A DNA stretch of 64,000 nt from Jiella flava (GTDB lineage Bacteria; Pseudomonadota; Alphaproteobacteria; Rhizobiales; Rhizobiaceae), in assembly GCF_017349315.1 (NCBI RefSeq), contig NZ_JAFMPP010000002.1, forward strand, positions 62,001 to 126,000. Direction: 5' to 3'. Under the pieces are notes generated by a model, which did not search any database, was not told the origin of the DNA, and saw only the letters and a program-made list of their open reading frames with translations. Shown piece after piece: positions 57,428 through 64,000 of this stretch (position 1 is its first letter; each line of letters starts with the position of its first letter). The position numbers and the translations under genes were made by a program.

Positions 57428-57835
57428 ATGAAGGATGATGTCAGGCTGAGCCGGGCGCCGGATCTGGAGGCGATCGAGGCCCTCGCGGTCGCCGCCTATC
57501 GCGATCTGCCGGAGGATTTTCGCGCCTTGTGCGGCGACATCCGGTTCATTGTCGCCGATTTTCCCGGCGAGGACGTGATCGGCGAGATGAAGCTGGCCTC
57601 GGAATTCGACATTCTCGGCCTGTTCGAGGGAATGCCGATCGGTGAGATGGGCGTGCCGGCCACCGGCGCGATGACCAATCGCATCCTGCTCTACCGCCGG
57701 CCAATTCTCGATTATTGGGCTGAGCACGACGAGACGTTGGAGGCGATCGTCAAGCATGTGCTGATCCACGAGATCGGCCATCATTTCGGCCTCTCCGACG
57801 ACGACATGTACGGGCTGGAGCGCGAGGCCGACTGA
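57428..57835 (+). CDS. Zincin-like metallopeptidase family protein
   Basis: A 135-aa small protein of the PF06262 (MpriBi-like) group. The zinc motif HEIGHHFGLSDDD is complete near residue 117 (HEXXH with downstream Asp). GGGGGAG lies 7 bases before ATG 57428, which is preferred over an in-frame TTG 6 bases earlier. Activity has not been shown for most members; the substrate is unknown. Cytosolic: no signal peptide. Single gene. Confidence 0.88.
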   Translation: MKDDVRLSRAPDLEAIEALAVAAYRDLPEDFRALCGDIRFIVADFPGEDVIGEMKLASEFDILGLFEGMPIGEMGVPATGAMTNRILLYRRPILDYWAEHDETLEAIVKHVLIHEIGHHFGLSDDDMYGLEREAD

Positions 57836-57877
57836 GTTCCTGCTCGGCCGTTTCAGGCCGCAAGGCGGCGTCTTGCA

Positions 57878-58570
57878 TCAGCCGGCGTGAAGGTCGAGGG
57901 ACAAAAAGAGGAGCTGCGGCAGCGGTGTCCAAAGCCCCGTGCGGATCCCGCCGGCACGCAGCATGGCGGCGGTCCAGCTATTGCAGTTGGCAAGCAGCTG
58001 GAACGTGCCGCGCGCCTCGAAAAAGCGATCGTAAAGCCCATAGCCGGTGCCGGAAATTGGCTGCGGCGCGCCGTTCGGGCCGGGGACGAAGCTTGCGAGA
58101 ATCGCGTCGAGCAGGCGCCGATAGGCCTCCGGCGACAGGCGGAAGGCCCGCACACCGGGGTGGTTCGGATCGATCGGTCCGGCCAGCGCCACATGCAGTG
58201 CCGAGGCATCGCCAATCAAGGTACGCAGCAACGGCCGCGCCTTCAGTTCGGACCAGGTCGGCGTTTCGGTGTAGAAGCTTTTCCCGCCCCAACCGACGAC
58301 CAGCCAGGCGACCGCCGGATTGTCGACGGGCAGGCCCGCCGCCGTCAAAAAGCCGAAGCGCACCCGGGTCGCATCGTCGGCGGGCAGGGCGATATCGGTG
58401 TGGATCGGCCCTTCGAGTAGGAGGATCCGCCGGTTGTCGTCGTCTCTTGCGGCCGGAAGTGCGGCGCCGCGCGGGATCAGCGTACCAAGCGCCAACGTCA
58501 GAGCCGCCAGCACAACGACGGCGACAAGGCCGCGGACGATCCGGCGCGCGATTTGCCGCCGCGCCGTCAT
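57878..58570 (-). CDS. DUF2459 family protein
   Basis: A 230-aa membrane-anchored periplasmic protein. One N-terminal segment (RGLVAVVVLAALTLALGTL) is followed by the DUF2459/TIGR02117 landmarks GPIHTDIALP, then WLVVGWGGKSFYTETPTW near residue 98 and ANCNSWTAAMLRAGG near 200. Genes of this family have been found next to urease clusters in some bacteria, but no urease is here. Function unknown. Convergent with the zincin gene (about 40 bp apart). Confidence 0.85.
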   Translation of the reverse strand: MTARRQIARRIVRGLVAVVVLAALTLALGTLIPRGAALPAARDDDNRRILLLEGPIHTDIALPADDATRVRFGFLTAAGLPVDNPAVAWLVVGWGGKSFYTETPTWSELKARPLLRTLIGDASALHVALAGPIDPNHPGVRAFRLSPEAYRRLLDAILASFVPGPNGAPQPISGTGYGLYDRFFEARGTFQLLANCNSWTAAMLRAGGIRTGLWTPLPQLLFLSLDLHAG

Positions 58571-58662
58571 TCAGCCCGCTTGATGGCGGCCGACGATCGC
58601 GTTGACGGTCGGATTGTCGCCGGATTGATCGAGCATCTGCGCCAGGGTCAGCTCCTTGAGAA

Positions 58663-59688
58663 TCAGCCGATCCAGTGACGCCCGGTGGTTTCCAGGCCGA
58701 AGAAGCGCGGGGTGCGGGCGAAGGTTGCGAGGCCGGCCAGGGCGGCGAGCGGCTCGGTCATCACATAGAGCGGGATTTCCTTCATCAAGGCGGTGTGCGG
58801 CGCCTTGTCTTCGAAGGCGCGTCGGACGTGATCCTTTTTGATCGCCGGAATCAGGCGCTGGAAAATGCCACCGCCAATGAAGACACCGCCTCTGGCCATG
58901 AACACCAGCGCGATGTCGCCGGCGATCCGCCCGAGATAGGTTGCGAAGAGATCGATCGCCTCGCCGGCCTCGATATCCAGCCGGTTGATCGCCGCTTCGG
59001 TGATCGCCTGGGGCGTTTCCAGCGAGGGCGCGACGGACTTCGTCGCGCAGATCGCCTGATAAAGGTTCATCAAGCCGCGACCACAAAGGATCTGCTCGCC
59101 GGAGATACGGCCCTCGATGGCTTTCAAATGCGGCCAGATTTCCATGTCGCGTTCGGTCCGCGGCCCCATATCGACATGGCCGCCCTCGCCGGCGACCGGG
59201 ATCCACATGTTGCGGGCGCGGATCAGGCCGGCGACACCCAGGCCGGTGCCGGGCCCGATCACGGCGCGACTTGCGCCCTCGCGGATCACGCCGCCGCCGA
59301 TCTGGGTACGAGCGTCGTCGCGCAGCGACGAAATCGCCAGCGCCTGAGCCTCGAAATCGTTGAGGACGATGATTTCCGAAATGCCGAGTGTCTCGATCAT
59401 CACCTTCGGCCGGACAATCCAGGGGCAGTTGGTCAGATCGATCTCGTCGCCGTCGATCGGGCCGGCAATCGCCAGCACGGCCGATTTCGGCTGCAACGAG
59501 GTCTTGTCGAGAACCGTTCTCTGGATTGCGTCGTCGATATTTTCGAAATCGGCCGTTTGGACGATCGGAAACATCTTCGGGTCGGCGTTGGCGTCAACGA
59601 TAATGGCGAAGCGGGCATTGGTGCCGCCGATGTCTCCAATCAAAATCGGAAATTGCAACGCGGTCGCATTGCTGCGTGTCGTGACCAT
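58663..59688 (-). CDS. glk: Glucokinase
   Basis: ATP-dependent phosphorylation of glucose, entry into the Entner-Doudoroff or pentose pathways. The ATP-binding [11 protein letters not shown] is near residue 18, the catalytic Asp111 lies in [19 protein letters not shown] near 145, and EGGHVDMGP near 168. Length 341 aa is typical of Rhizobiales ROK-independent GlkA-type enzymes. The end of DUF2459 is 92 bp downstream. The upstream gap holds the palindromic repeat copy C. Confidence 0.94.
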   Translation of the reverse strand: MVTTRSNATALQFPILIGDIGGTNARFAIIVDANADPKMFPIVQTADFENIDDAIQRTVLDKTSLQPKSAVLAIAGPIDGDEIDLTNCPWIVRPKVMIETLGISEIIVLNDFEAQALAISSLRDDARTQIGGGVIREGASRAVIGPGTGLGVAGLIRARNMWIPVAGEGGHVDMGPRTERDMEIWPHLKAIEGRISGEQILCGRGLMNLYQAICATKSVAPSLETPQAITEAAINRLDIEAGEAIDLFATYLGRIAGDIALVFMARGGVFIGGGIFQRLIPAIKKDHVRRAFEDKAPHTALMKEIPLYVMTEPLAALAGLATFARTPRFFGLETTGRHWIG

Positions 59689-59900
59689 GGAAGGTGCCCG
59701 TTTTCAATCGATTCGCATCGTGACCGACATAGGACATCACGCTCACAACGCAAAGCGGAAAGCCGGTGCGCGTTTGCGACGGCGAAACATGCGTGTCGTT
59801 AAAACAGAATGCGATCTAGCGGAATCGCCATTGCGCTCAAAATCTTTGTCGAGCCGCATGATGTGACCCGCAACGTCACGCAACCATTCGGCATCATGCC

Positions 59901-60003
59901 CTCCAGCATCGGCCCGAAAATCGGAATCGATTTTCGGCAAAGCAAGATGCGCCGAATCAAAGAGTGAGAGCGCCCTGCGTCCGATCGGACGCAGGGCGCT
60001 CTA
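59901..60003 (+). repeat. Dispersed palindromic intergenic repeat, copy C
   Basis: Third copy of the repeat (see 8163-8261 and 47938-48040). It begins CTCCAGCATCGGCC, has the CGAAAATCG/CGATTTTCG dyad at about 59914-59935, and ends in a perfect 34-base palindrome (59968-60001) centred on GTCCGATCGGAC. The palindrome touches the mepA stop codon, whose TAG comes from the GGCGCTCTA end. It may also act as its terminator, though no T-run follows. Confidence 0.85.
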
Positions 60004-60981
60004 GCGTCGCGGCCGCGGCGAAGGCTTGGCAACGAGTGCGCCGGCAGGGGGCGGCGTCGTCTGCGCCGCTGTCATTGCACCGCCGGATGCCCCACCCGCA
60101 GCAGGCGCGGCAAGCACCGCGCGGCAGGCCGCCGGCATGCCTGCGAGCGTCAGGGGTGGCTTCGGCTTCGGCGGTTTCGCATTCGGCGGGGACGGTTGCA
60201 GGGCGACATTGAACCACCAGTCGAGCTTCGAGCAGCCGTCGCCGCTGCCCGCTGCCTTCTGCGGTTTGCATGTGGTCGAGCCGGGCGGACAGAACAGGCG
60301 CACATGGAAGTGCTCGTAATGGCCGTAATAGGGGCGCACCTTGGCGAGCCAGCCGCGATCGCGCCCCGCCGTCTCGCAAAGCTTCTTCTTGATGCCGGGA
60401 TGGACGAAGATCCGCTGCACTTCGGGCTGCTCAGCGGTAATCTTGATCAGATCACGATAATGGTCGTTCCAGATCCGGTCATCGACAGAAAATGTGCCCT
60501 TCTTCAGGACCGACCGAAACGGATAGGTCTCGCGTTGGGCGGCGGTCAGGCGCGGCGTCGGCATTGGCCGCAGCCAGACGTCGAAGTCGAGACCGATTTG
60601 ATGCGAGGAGTGCCCGGACGACATCGGCCCGCCGCGCGGCTGGGAGATGTCGCCGACGAGCAGACCGGGCCAGACCCCGGTCTTGGCGGCATCGCCGGCA
60701 ATCCGCTCGATGACGGCGATAGTCACGGGATTGCCGAAGCGGCGATTGCGCGACAGGCGCATCGCTTGCCAATGGGGGCCGTCCGCCGGCAATTGCGCCC
60801 CGCCGCCAAGGCAGCCGTTGGAATAAAAGCCGATGCTGCGGGTCGGGCCGGCCGTCGGCGTTTTCTTCTGCGAAAACAGAAATTTCGCGGCCGGCTCGGC
60901 CTGCGCCGTCGGGATGGCGAACGGGCCGAGGGCACTTGCGATGACAAGCGTTACGGCGACCGGGGTCGGCAATCGGATCAT
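60001..60981 (-). CDS. mepA: Penicillin-insensitive murein endopeptidase MepA
   Basis: Zinc endopeptidase that cuts D-Ala-meso-DAP cross-links of peptidoglycan. The LAS metal motifs are visible: GHSSHQIGLDFDVWL near residue 122 (His and Asp ligands) and HYEHFHVRL near 222. A signal peptide starts the protein (VAVTLVIASALGPFAIPTAQA). Cysteines at SNGCLGG, LCETAG, LFCPPG, TTCKP and DGCSK match the MepA disulfide pattern. The last about 70 residues are a Pro/Ala/Lys tail absent from E. coli MepA. The stop codon is provided by the repeat copy C. Confidence 0.93.
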   Translation of the reverse strand: MIRLPTPVAVTLVIASALGPFAIPTAQAEPAAKFLFSQKKTPTAGPTRSIGFYSNGCLGGGAQLPADGPHWQAMRLSRNRRFGNPVTIAVIERIAGDAAKTGVWPGLLVGDISQPRGGPMSSGHSSHQIGLDFDVWLRPMPTPRLTAAQRETYPFRSVLKKGTFSVDDRIWNDHYRDLIKITAEQPEVQRIFVHPGIKKKLCETAGRDRGWLAKVRPYYGHYEHFHVRLFCPPGSTTCKPQKAAGSGDGCSKLDWWFNVALQPSPPNAKPPKPKPPLTLAGMPAACRAVLAAPAAGGASGGAMTAAQTTPPPAGALVAKPSPRPRR

Positions 60982-61271
60982 GGCATCTCTTTCCAGTCTC
61001 GCCGACCAACAAGCCGTGACAAAGCGACGAAATTCCGACGCCGCGGCGCGGCCTCGTTCCAGGGCGAACCTTGCCCGATCCGGCCGATGAAGAAAAGCCG
61101 AGCGCTCTCTGCCTTTCTTGGTCTGCCCCCTCCGGCTCCGGCGTGGTCACGCGGCTTTTGCCCCGCGAACCGGGGCGCCGGGAGGCCGGTGCCATCGACG
61201 GCCCGCGTCGGGCCCATATTTCATAGCCGGTCGCAGGCATGGTTTGATCGACAAGCACGCGAGGTGGCGGC

Positions 61272-61997
61272 ATGTACGACCTTTATTATTGGCCCTTCAT
61301 TCCCGGGCGCGGCGAATATGTCCGTCTCGTCCTGGAGGCTGCCGAAGCGCCCTATCGCGATGTGGCGCGTCTCGATCCAGCTCAGGGCGGCGGACCGGAC
61401 GCGATGCTGGCGATGATCAAGGATGCGGCTCCCCATCGCCCGCTCGCCCCGCCGTTTCTAGTGGCGGACGACGTCACTTTGTCCCAGACCGCCGTGATCG
61501 TGGCCTGGCTCGGGGAGCGGCATGGTCTGGCGCCAGATCTGGAGGCCGATCGGCTGTTTGCGCGCGCGATCGCGATGACCACCGCCGATTTCGTCGACGA
61601 GACGCACGACACCCACCATCCGCTCGGCGTCGATCGCTATTATGAGGAGCAGACCGAGGCGGCAGCAGCGCGCGCCAAAAGTTTTCGCGAGGCGCGGATG
61701 CCGAAGTTTTTGGGCTGGTATGAGGCGCTCCTGGCGGCAAACTCCGCCGGCGACACCGCGCTCGTCAGTAATCGGCTCAGCTATGCCGACCTCGGCCTGT
61801 TCCAATCCATCCTGGGGCTGCGCTATGCCTTTCCCCGGCGCATGGCGAGCCTGATGCCGTCCCATCCACGGATTGCCGCGCTGTGCGAGCGAGTGGCCGC
61901 CCATCCAAATGTCAAAGCCTACCTCGACAGTCCCCGACGCTTGGCATTCAACGAGGACGGCATTTTCCGCCACTATCCGGAACTCGACGGCGACTGA
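61272..61997 (+). CDS. Glutathione S-transferase family protein
   Basis: A 241-aa cytosolic GST with an N-terminal thioredoxin-fold (residues about 1-85: YDLYYWPFIPGRGEYVRLVLEAAEAPY, Tyr as the likely catalytic residue, and the cis-Pro in LAPPFLVADD with LSQTAVIVAWLGE) and a helical C-terminal domain (SYADLGLFQSILGLR). The catalytic N-terminal Tyr and Arg resemble sigma/mu-like classes; substrates cannot be told. Start ATG 61272 is preceded by a Gly-rich purine run (GAGGTGGCGGC). Its terminator is shared with the opposite-strand transglycosylase gene. Confidence 0.87.
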   Translation: MYDLYYWPFIPGRGEYVRLVLEAAEAPYRDVARLDPAQGGGPDAMLAMIKDAAPHRPLAPPFLVADDVTLSQTAVIVAWLGERHGLAPDLEADRLFARAIAMTTADFVDETHDTHHPLGVDRYYEEQTEAAAARAKSFREARMPKFLGWYEALLAANSAGDTALVSNRLSYADLGLFQSILGLRYAFPRRMASLMPSHPRIAALCERVAAHPNVKAYLDSPRRLAFNEDGIFRHYPELDGD

Positions 61998-62039
61998 CGC
62001 GATGCCCCAGCCCGGCAAAGGCAAGGGGCCGATCAACGA

Positions 62040-62074
62040 AGAGCCCGGCCGCAGGACACGGGCCGGGCTCTTTG
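62040..62074. terminator. Bidirectional terminator between GST and transglycosylase genes
   Basis: AGAGCCCGGCC, a 10-base loop and GGCCGGGCTCT (perfect 11-bp stem), with TTT after it on the plus strand. It lies between convergent genes; on the minus strand the flank is TTC, so the fit is better for the plus strand. Confidence 0.75.
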
Positions 62075-62102
62075 GCTTCATCGCGGCGGCTCTCCCGAGC
62101 GA

Positions 62103-62933
62103 TCAGTTCGCCAGCTTGGAGGCGAAGAGGGCGAGGGCCTTCTGATAGACGCCGGCCTTGTTCCACTCGCGCAGCGCGGCGAAATTTGGCTGGCCCGGCT
62201 GATAGCCGGCATTCGGCTGCCAGCCGTGCTGGCGCAGGAAGTTCGCCGTCGAGGCCAGCACGTCGGCCTTGGAGCGGATCAGATCGCGGCGGCCGTCGCC
62301 ATCGCCGTCGACCGCGAAGCGCAAATAGTTCTTGGCGAGAAACTGGGTCTGACCGATTTCGCCGGCCCAGGCCCCACGCATCTGATTCGGCTGCATGTCG
62401 CCGCGATCAACGATCGCCATGGCCGCCAGCAGTTCCTCGGTGAAGAAGTCGGAGCGGCGGCAGTCATAGGAGAGCGTCGCCAGCGAATTGAAGACGTTCA
62501 TATTGCCGGAATTGGCGCCGAAGCCGGTTTCCATGCCCCAGATCGCAACCAGAATTTCTTTCTGCACGCCGTAGCGCCTCTCGATCGAATTCAGCAGCTG
62601 GGCGTTCTGGGCGATGATCCGCTTGCCCTTCGAAACGAAGGAGGCCGGCGCGCGGCGCTTCATGAAGGCGTCGAGCGACAGGTTCATCGAATGCTGGTTG
62701 CGATCCAGCCGGATGACGGTGGTGGAGTATTGCGCCGGCATCAGGGCCGACTGGATGGTGCGCTGGGAAATGCCGGCGCGAGCCGCTTCCTGCGCCATCT
62801 GCTGCTTCCACTGATTGAAACCGGAAGCGGTGTTGCCGCACTGGGCCGCGACGGCTGGAAGCGCGATGGCGCTGAGCGTTGCCGCGGTCAAGCCGGCGAT
62901 GGCGATCTTGGCGAGCATCGTGCGTCGGAGCAT
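62103..62933 (-). CDS. Lytic murein transglycosylase, MltB type
   Basis: Exported enzyme of 276 aa that cleaves peptidoglycan glycan strands with 1,6-anhydro products. Signal peptide: MLAKIAIAGLTAATLSAIALP. Catalytic Glu is in WGMETGFGANSG near residue 139; GEIGQTQFLAKNYLRFAVDGDGDG follows, with the calcium-like DGDGDG loop typical of the MltB/Slt35 fold. No C-terminal peptidoglycan-binding domain is seen. ATG 62933 has AGGAAAC 7 bases upstream. Possible partner of MepA (60.0 kb) in wall remodelling. Confidence 0.9.
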   Translation of the reverse strand: MLRRTMLAKIAIAGLTAATLSAIALPAVAAQCGNTASGFNQWKQQMAQEAARAGISQRTIQSALMPAQYSTTVIRLDRNQHSMNLSLDAFMKRRAPASFVSKGKRIIAQNAQLLNSIERRYGVQKEILVAIWGMETGFGANSGNMNVFNSLATLSYDCRRSDFFTEELLAAMAIVDRGDMQPNQMRGAWAGEIGQTQFLAKNYLRFAVDGDGDGRRDLIRSKADVLASTANFLRQHGWQPNAGYQPGQPNFAALREWNKAGVYQKALALFASKLAN

Positions 62934-63072
62934 TGCGTGTTTCCTGATTCTGACGTTTTTCTTTGCGGCAAAGCCGCCCCGCTCTCTGTAATGCACGTCC
63001 TGCCTTTGTGTTCAATGAACGAAGGCGACAGAAGGCGTGCTGCTCGCGCAAGTCGAGCGGGCGTAAGGAACG

Positions 63073-63405
63073 TCAGGACCTCGGAATCTCGATGCTCTCT
63101 GTTTCCGCGATCGCCCGTTTTTTTTCTCCGGCGATCAGCATGATGTTGCGCGTATAGATGATCAGCCCGGTTGCCTGGCCGAGGATAAACACCGGGTCGC
63201 GGCGGTGCAGGGCATAGAGCAGCAGAAGCGCGCCGCCGATCAGCGAAAACGTCCAGAAGGCAAAGGGAACCACCGAGCGGCGAGCCCGCTCGGAGGCGAT
63301 CCATTGAACCAGAAATCGCGCGGTGAACATCGCCTGCGCGAAAAAGCCGAGCACGATCCACAAATCGAATTGCTCAATGAAGACGTGATAGAGATAGGAC
63401 CACAT
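63073..63405 (-). CDS. LAB_N domain protein (lipid A biosynthesis, N-terminal domain)
   Basis: A 110-aa membrane protein with three to four hydrophobic segments and the LAB_N (PF07578) pattern: IEQFDLWIVLGFFAQAMFTARFLVQW near the start, SVVPFAFWTFSLIGG in the middle and GQATGLIIYTRNIMLI at the end. Such proteins often follow a GT2 glycosyltransferase in lipid-linked sugar clusters. Start ATG 63405 overlaps the stop of the glycosyltransferase (TGATG), so the two are coupled. Confidence 0.87.
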   Translation of the reverse strand: MWSYLYHVFIEQFDLWIVLGFFAQAMFTARFLVQWIASERARRSVVPFAFWTFSLIGGALLLLYALHRRDPVFILGQATGLIIYTRNIMLIAGEKKRAIAETESIEIPRS

Positions 63406-64000
63406 CAGTCTGTCTGCTCCTGAACCGCAGTAAGATCCTCCACATGGCCCGGGCGCCGCTGACCGCGCCGGATCAGCCACCAGACGCCGAAGAGATCGAG
63501 GGCGCCGCGGGCAGCTCGATCGAAAATTCCGTAATTGGATTGGCCGAAGCGGCGCTGTCGGTCCTTCACGTCGAGATGGGCGATGGTCAAGCCTTCGCGC
63601 AAAACGAGGGCGGGCAGATAGCGATGCCAGCCGTCGAAATAGGGGAGCGTGCGAAACAGCGCGGTCGGCACCGCCTTCAGCCCGCAACCGGTGTCGCGAG
63701 TGGCGTCGTTGAGCAGCGCGGTCCGCAGACGGTTGGCCGCCCGCGACGAGAGGCGTTTGGCAAAGCGGTCGGTGCGCCCGACCCGCTGGCCGGCGACGAG
63801 GCCGCGGCTGGCGCCGCCTTGTTCCAGAAGATCCACCATCGCCGGGATGAAGGCCGGATCGTTCTGGCCGTCGCCGTCGATGGTGACGATGCAGTCGCCT
63901 TCGGCCATCAGGACGCCGGTGCGCACCGCCCCGCTCTGGCCGCTGGAGCGCTTGTGGCGGATATGGCGCACGGCAATCCCCGCCGCGCGAAGCCGCGCCA
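63405..64000 (-). CDS. Family 2 glycosyltransferase (partial, 5' end outside the window)
   Basis: The reading frame enters from the window edge at 64000 and stops at 63405. The GT-A core is visible: VTIDGDGQNDPAFI (DxD-like metal site) about 50 residues from the edge, then FAKRLSSRAANRLRTALLN, DTGCGLKAV and a C-terminal hydrophobic stretch (FGVWWLIRRG). It resembles dolichol-phosphate mannosyltransferase/ArnC-type enzymes, which make undecaprenyl-phosphate sugars at the membrane. Coupled to the LAB_N gene downstream by a one-base overlap, supporting a lipid-linked sugar role. N-terminus unseen. Confidence 0.85.
   Translation of the reverse strand, partial: ARLRAAGIAVRHIRHKRSSGQSGAVRTGVLMAEGDCIVTIDGDGQNDPAFIPAMVDLLEQGGASRGLVAGQRVGRTDRFAKRLSSRAANRLRTALLNDATRDTGCGLKAVPTALFRTLPYFDGWHRYLPALVLREGLTIAHLDVKDRQRRFGQSNYGIFDRAARGALDLFGVWWLIRRGQRRPGHVEDLTAVQEQTD

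Noticed and set aside
58571-59206. A second minus-strand frame overlapping the 3' half of glucokinase
   Set aside because: It overlaps glk in another frame, and only its last 20 residues extend past the glk stop; no ribosome site or domain supports it.

Overview
This 64-kb window is chromosomal DNA (roughly 60-65% G+C by eye) from an alphaproteobacterium of the order Hyphomicrobiales (Rhizobiales). The markers are Irr next to fabA-fabB-fabI, a GlnII-type glutamine synthetase behind a sigma-54 promoter, two-gene RNA methyltransferase cluster tlyA-rlmD, an IalB-family protein, a ScfR/RamB-type regulator divergent from isocitrate lyase, a phasin, a PdhS/PleC-like PAS kinase, and a tRNA-His without G-1 and with A73/U72. 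The genus cannot be fixed. No phage, insertion sequence, CRISPR array or integrase was seen; this looks like core chromosome with short accessory insertions.

Layout. 0-8 kb: exported MsrA, Dps (with an EcfG-like stress promoter), a CPA1 Na+/H+ antiporter, a transaldolase-like aldolase, PriA, a secreted unknown and an SDR. 8-16 kb: a DUF1344-like periplasmic protein, glnII, TlyA and an RlmD-type RNA methyltransferase (overlapping genes), a DedA protein, a NiCoT nickel/cobalt transporter and a YeiH-type exporter. 16-27 kb: Ada-type repair protein, DUF2244, Nth, EI24/CysZ-like, IalB, DUF1232, ThpR, the tesA/ABC-ATPase/FtsX set and a Bax-inhibitor-1 protein. 27-36 kb: fabA-fabB-fabI, Irr, isocitrate lyase and ScfR-like regulator. 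35-42 kb: an aspartyl/asparaginyl hydroxylase, a GNAT protein and a complete potFGHI polyamine importer. 41-52 kb: a secreted unknown, AsmA, acetoacetyl-CoA synthetase, a secreted alpha/beta hydrolase, a quinoprotein remnant, and fbpB-fbpA ferric-iron uptake genes. 51-64 kb: a giant PAS kinase, phasin, tRNA-His, a lipoprotein, a zincin, DUF2459, glucokinase, MepA, GST, an MltB-type transglycosylase, a LAB_N protein and a truncated glycosyltransferase.

How the genes fit together. Isocitrate lyase with its ScfR-like regulator, acetoacetyl-CoA synthetase and phasin form a scattered acetate/polyhydroxybutyrate theme. Irr and an ICE-like dyad in front of fbpA-fbpB suggest an iron-response link inside the window; the partner ATPase (fbpC) is missing here. 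Dps, MsrA, Ada, Nth and GST are stress and repair functions. MepA, MltB, AsmA and LAB_N are cell-envelope functions.

Most notable observations: (1) the 51.7-55.5 kb PAS 'histidine kinase' has Gln in place of the phospho-accepting His and a damaged ATP-lid glycine box, so it is probably a pseudokinase; (2) a three-copy ~100-bp dispersed palindromic repeat, two copies of which supply the TAG stop codon of the adjacent minus-strand reading frame; (3) a decayed quinoprotein C-terminus bounded by one of those repeats; (4) convincing promoter or operator sites for dps (EcfG), glnII (sigma-54), phasin (PhaR-like dyad over the -35 box) and fbpA (Irr-like box).
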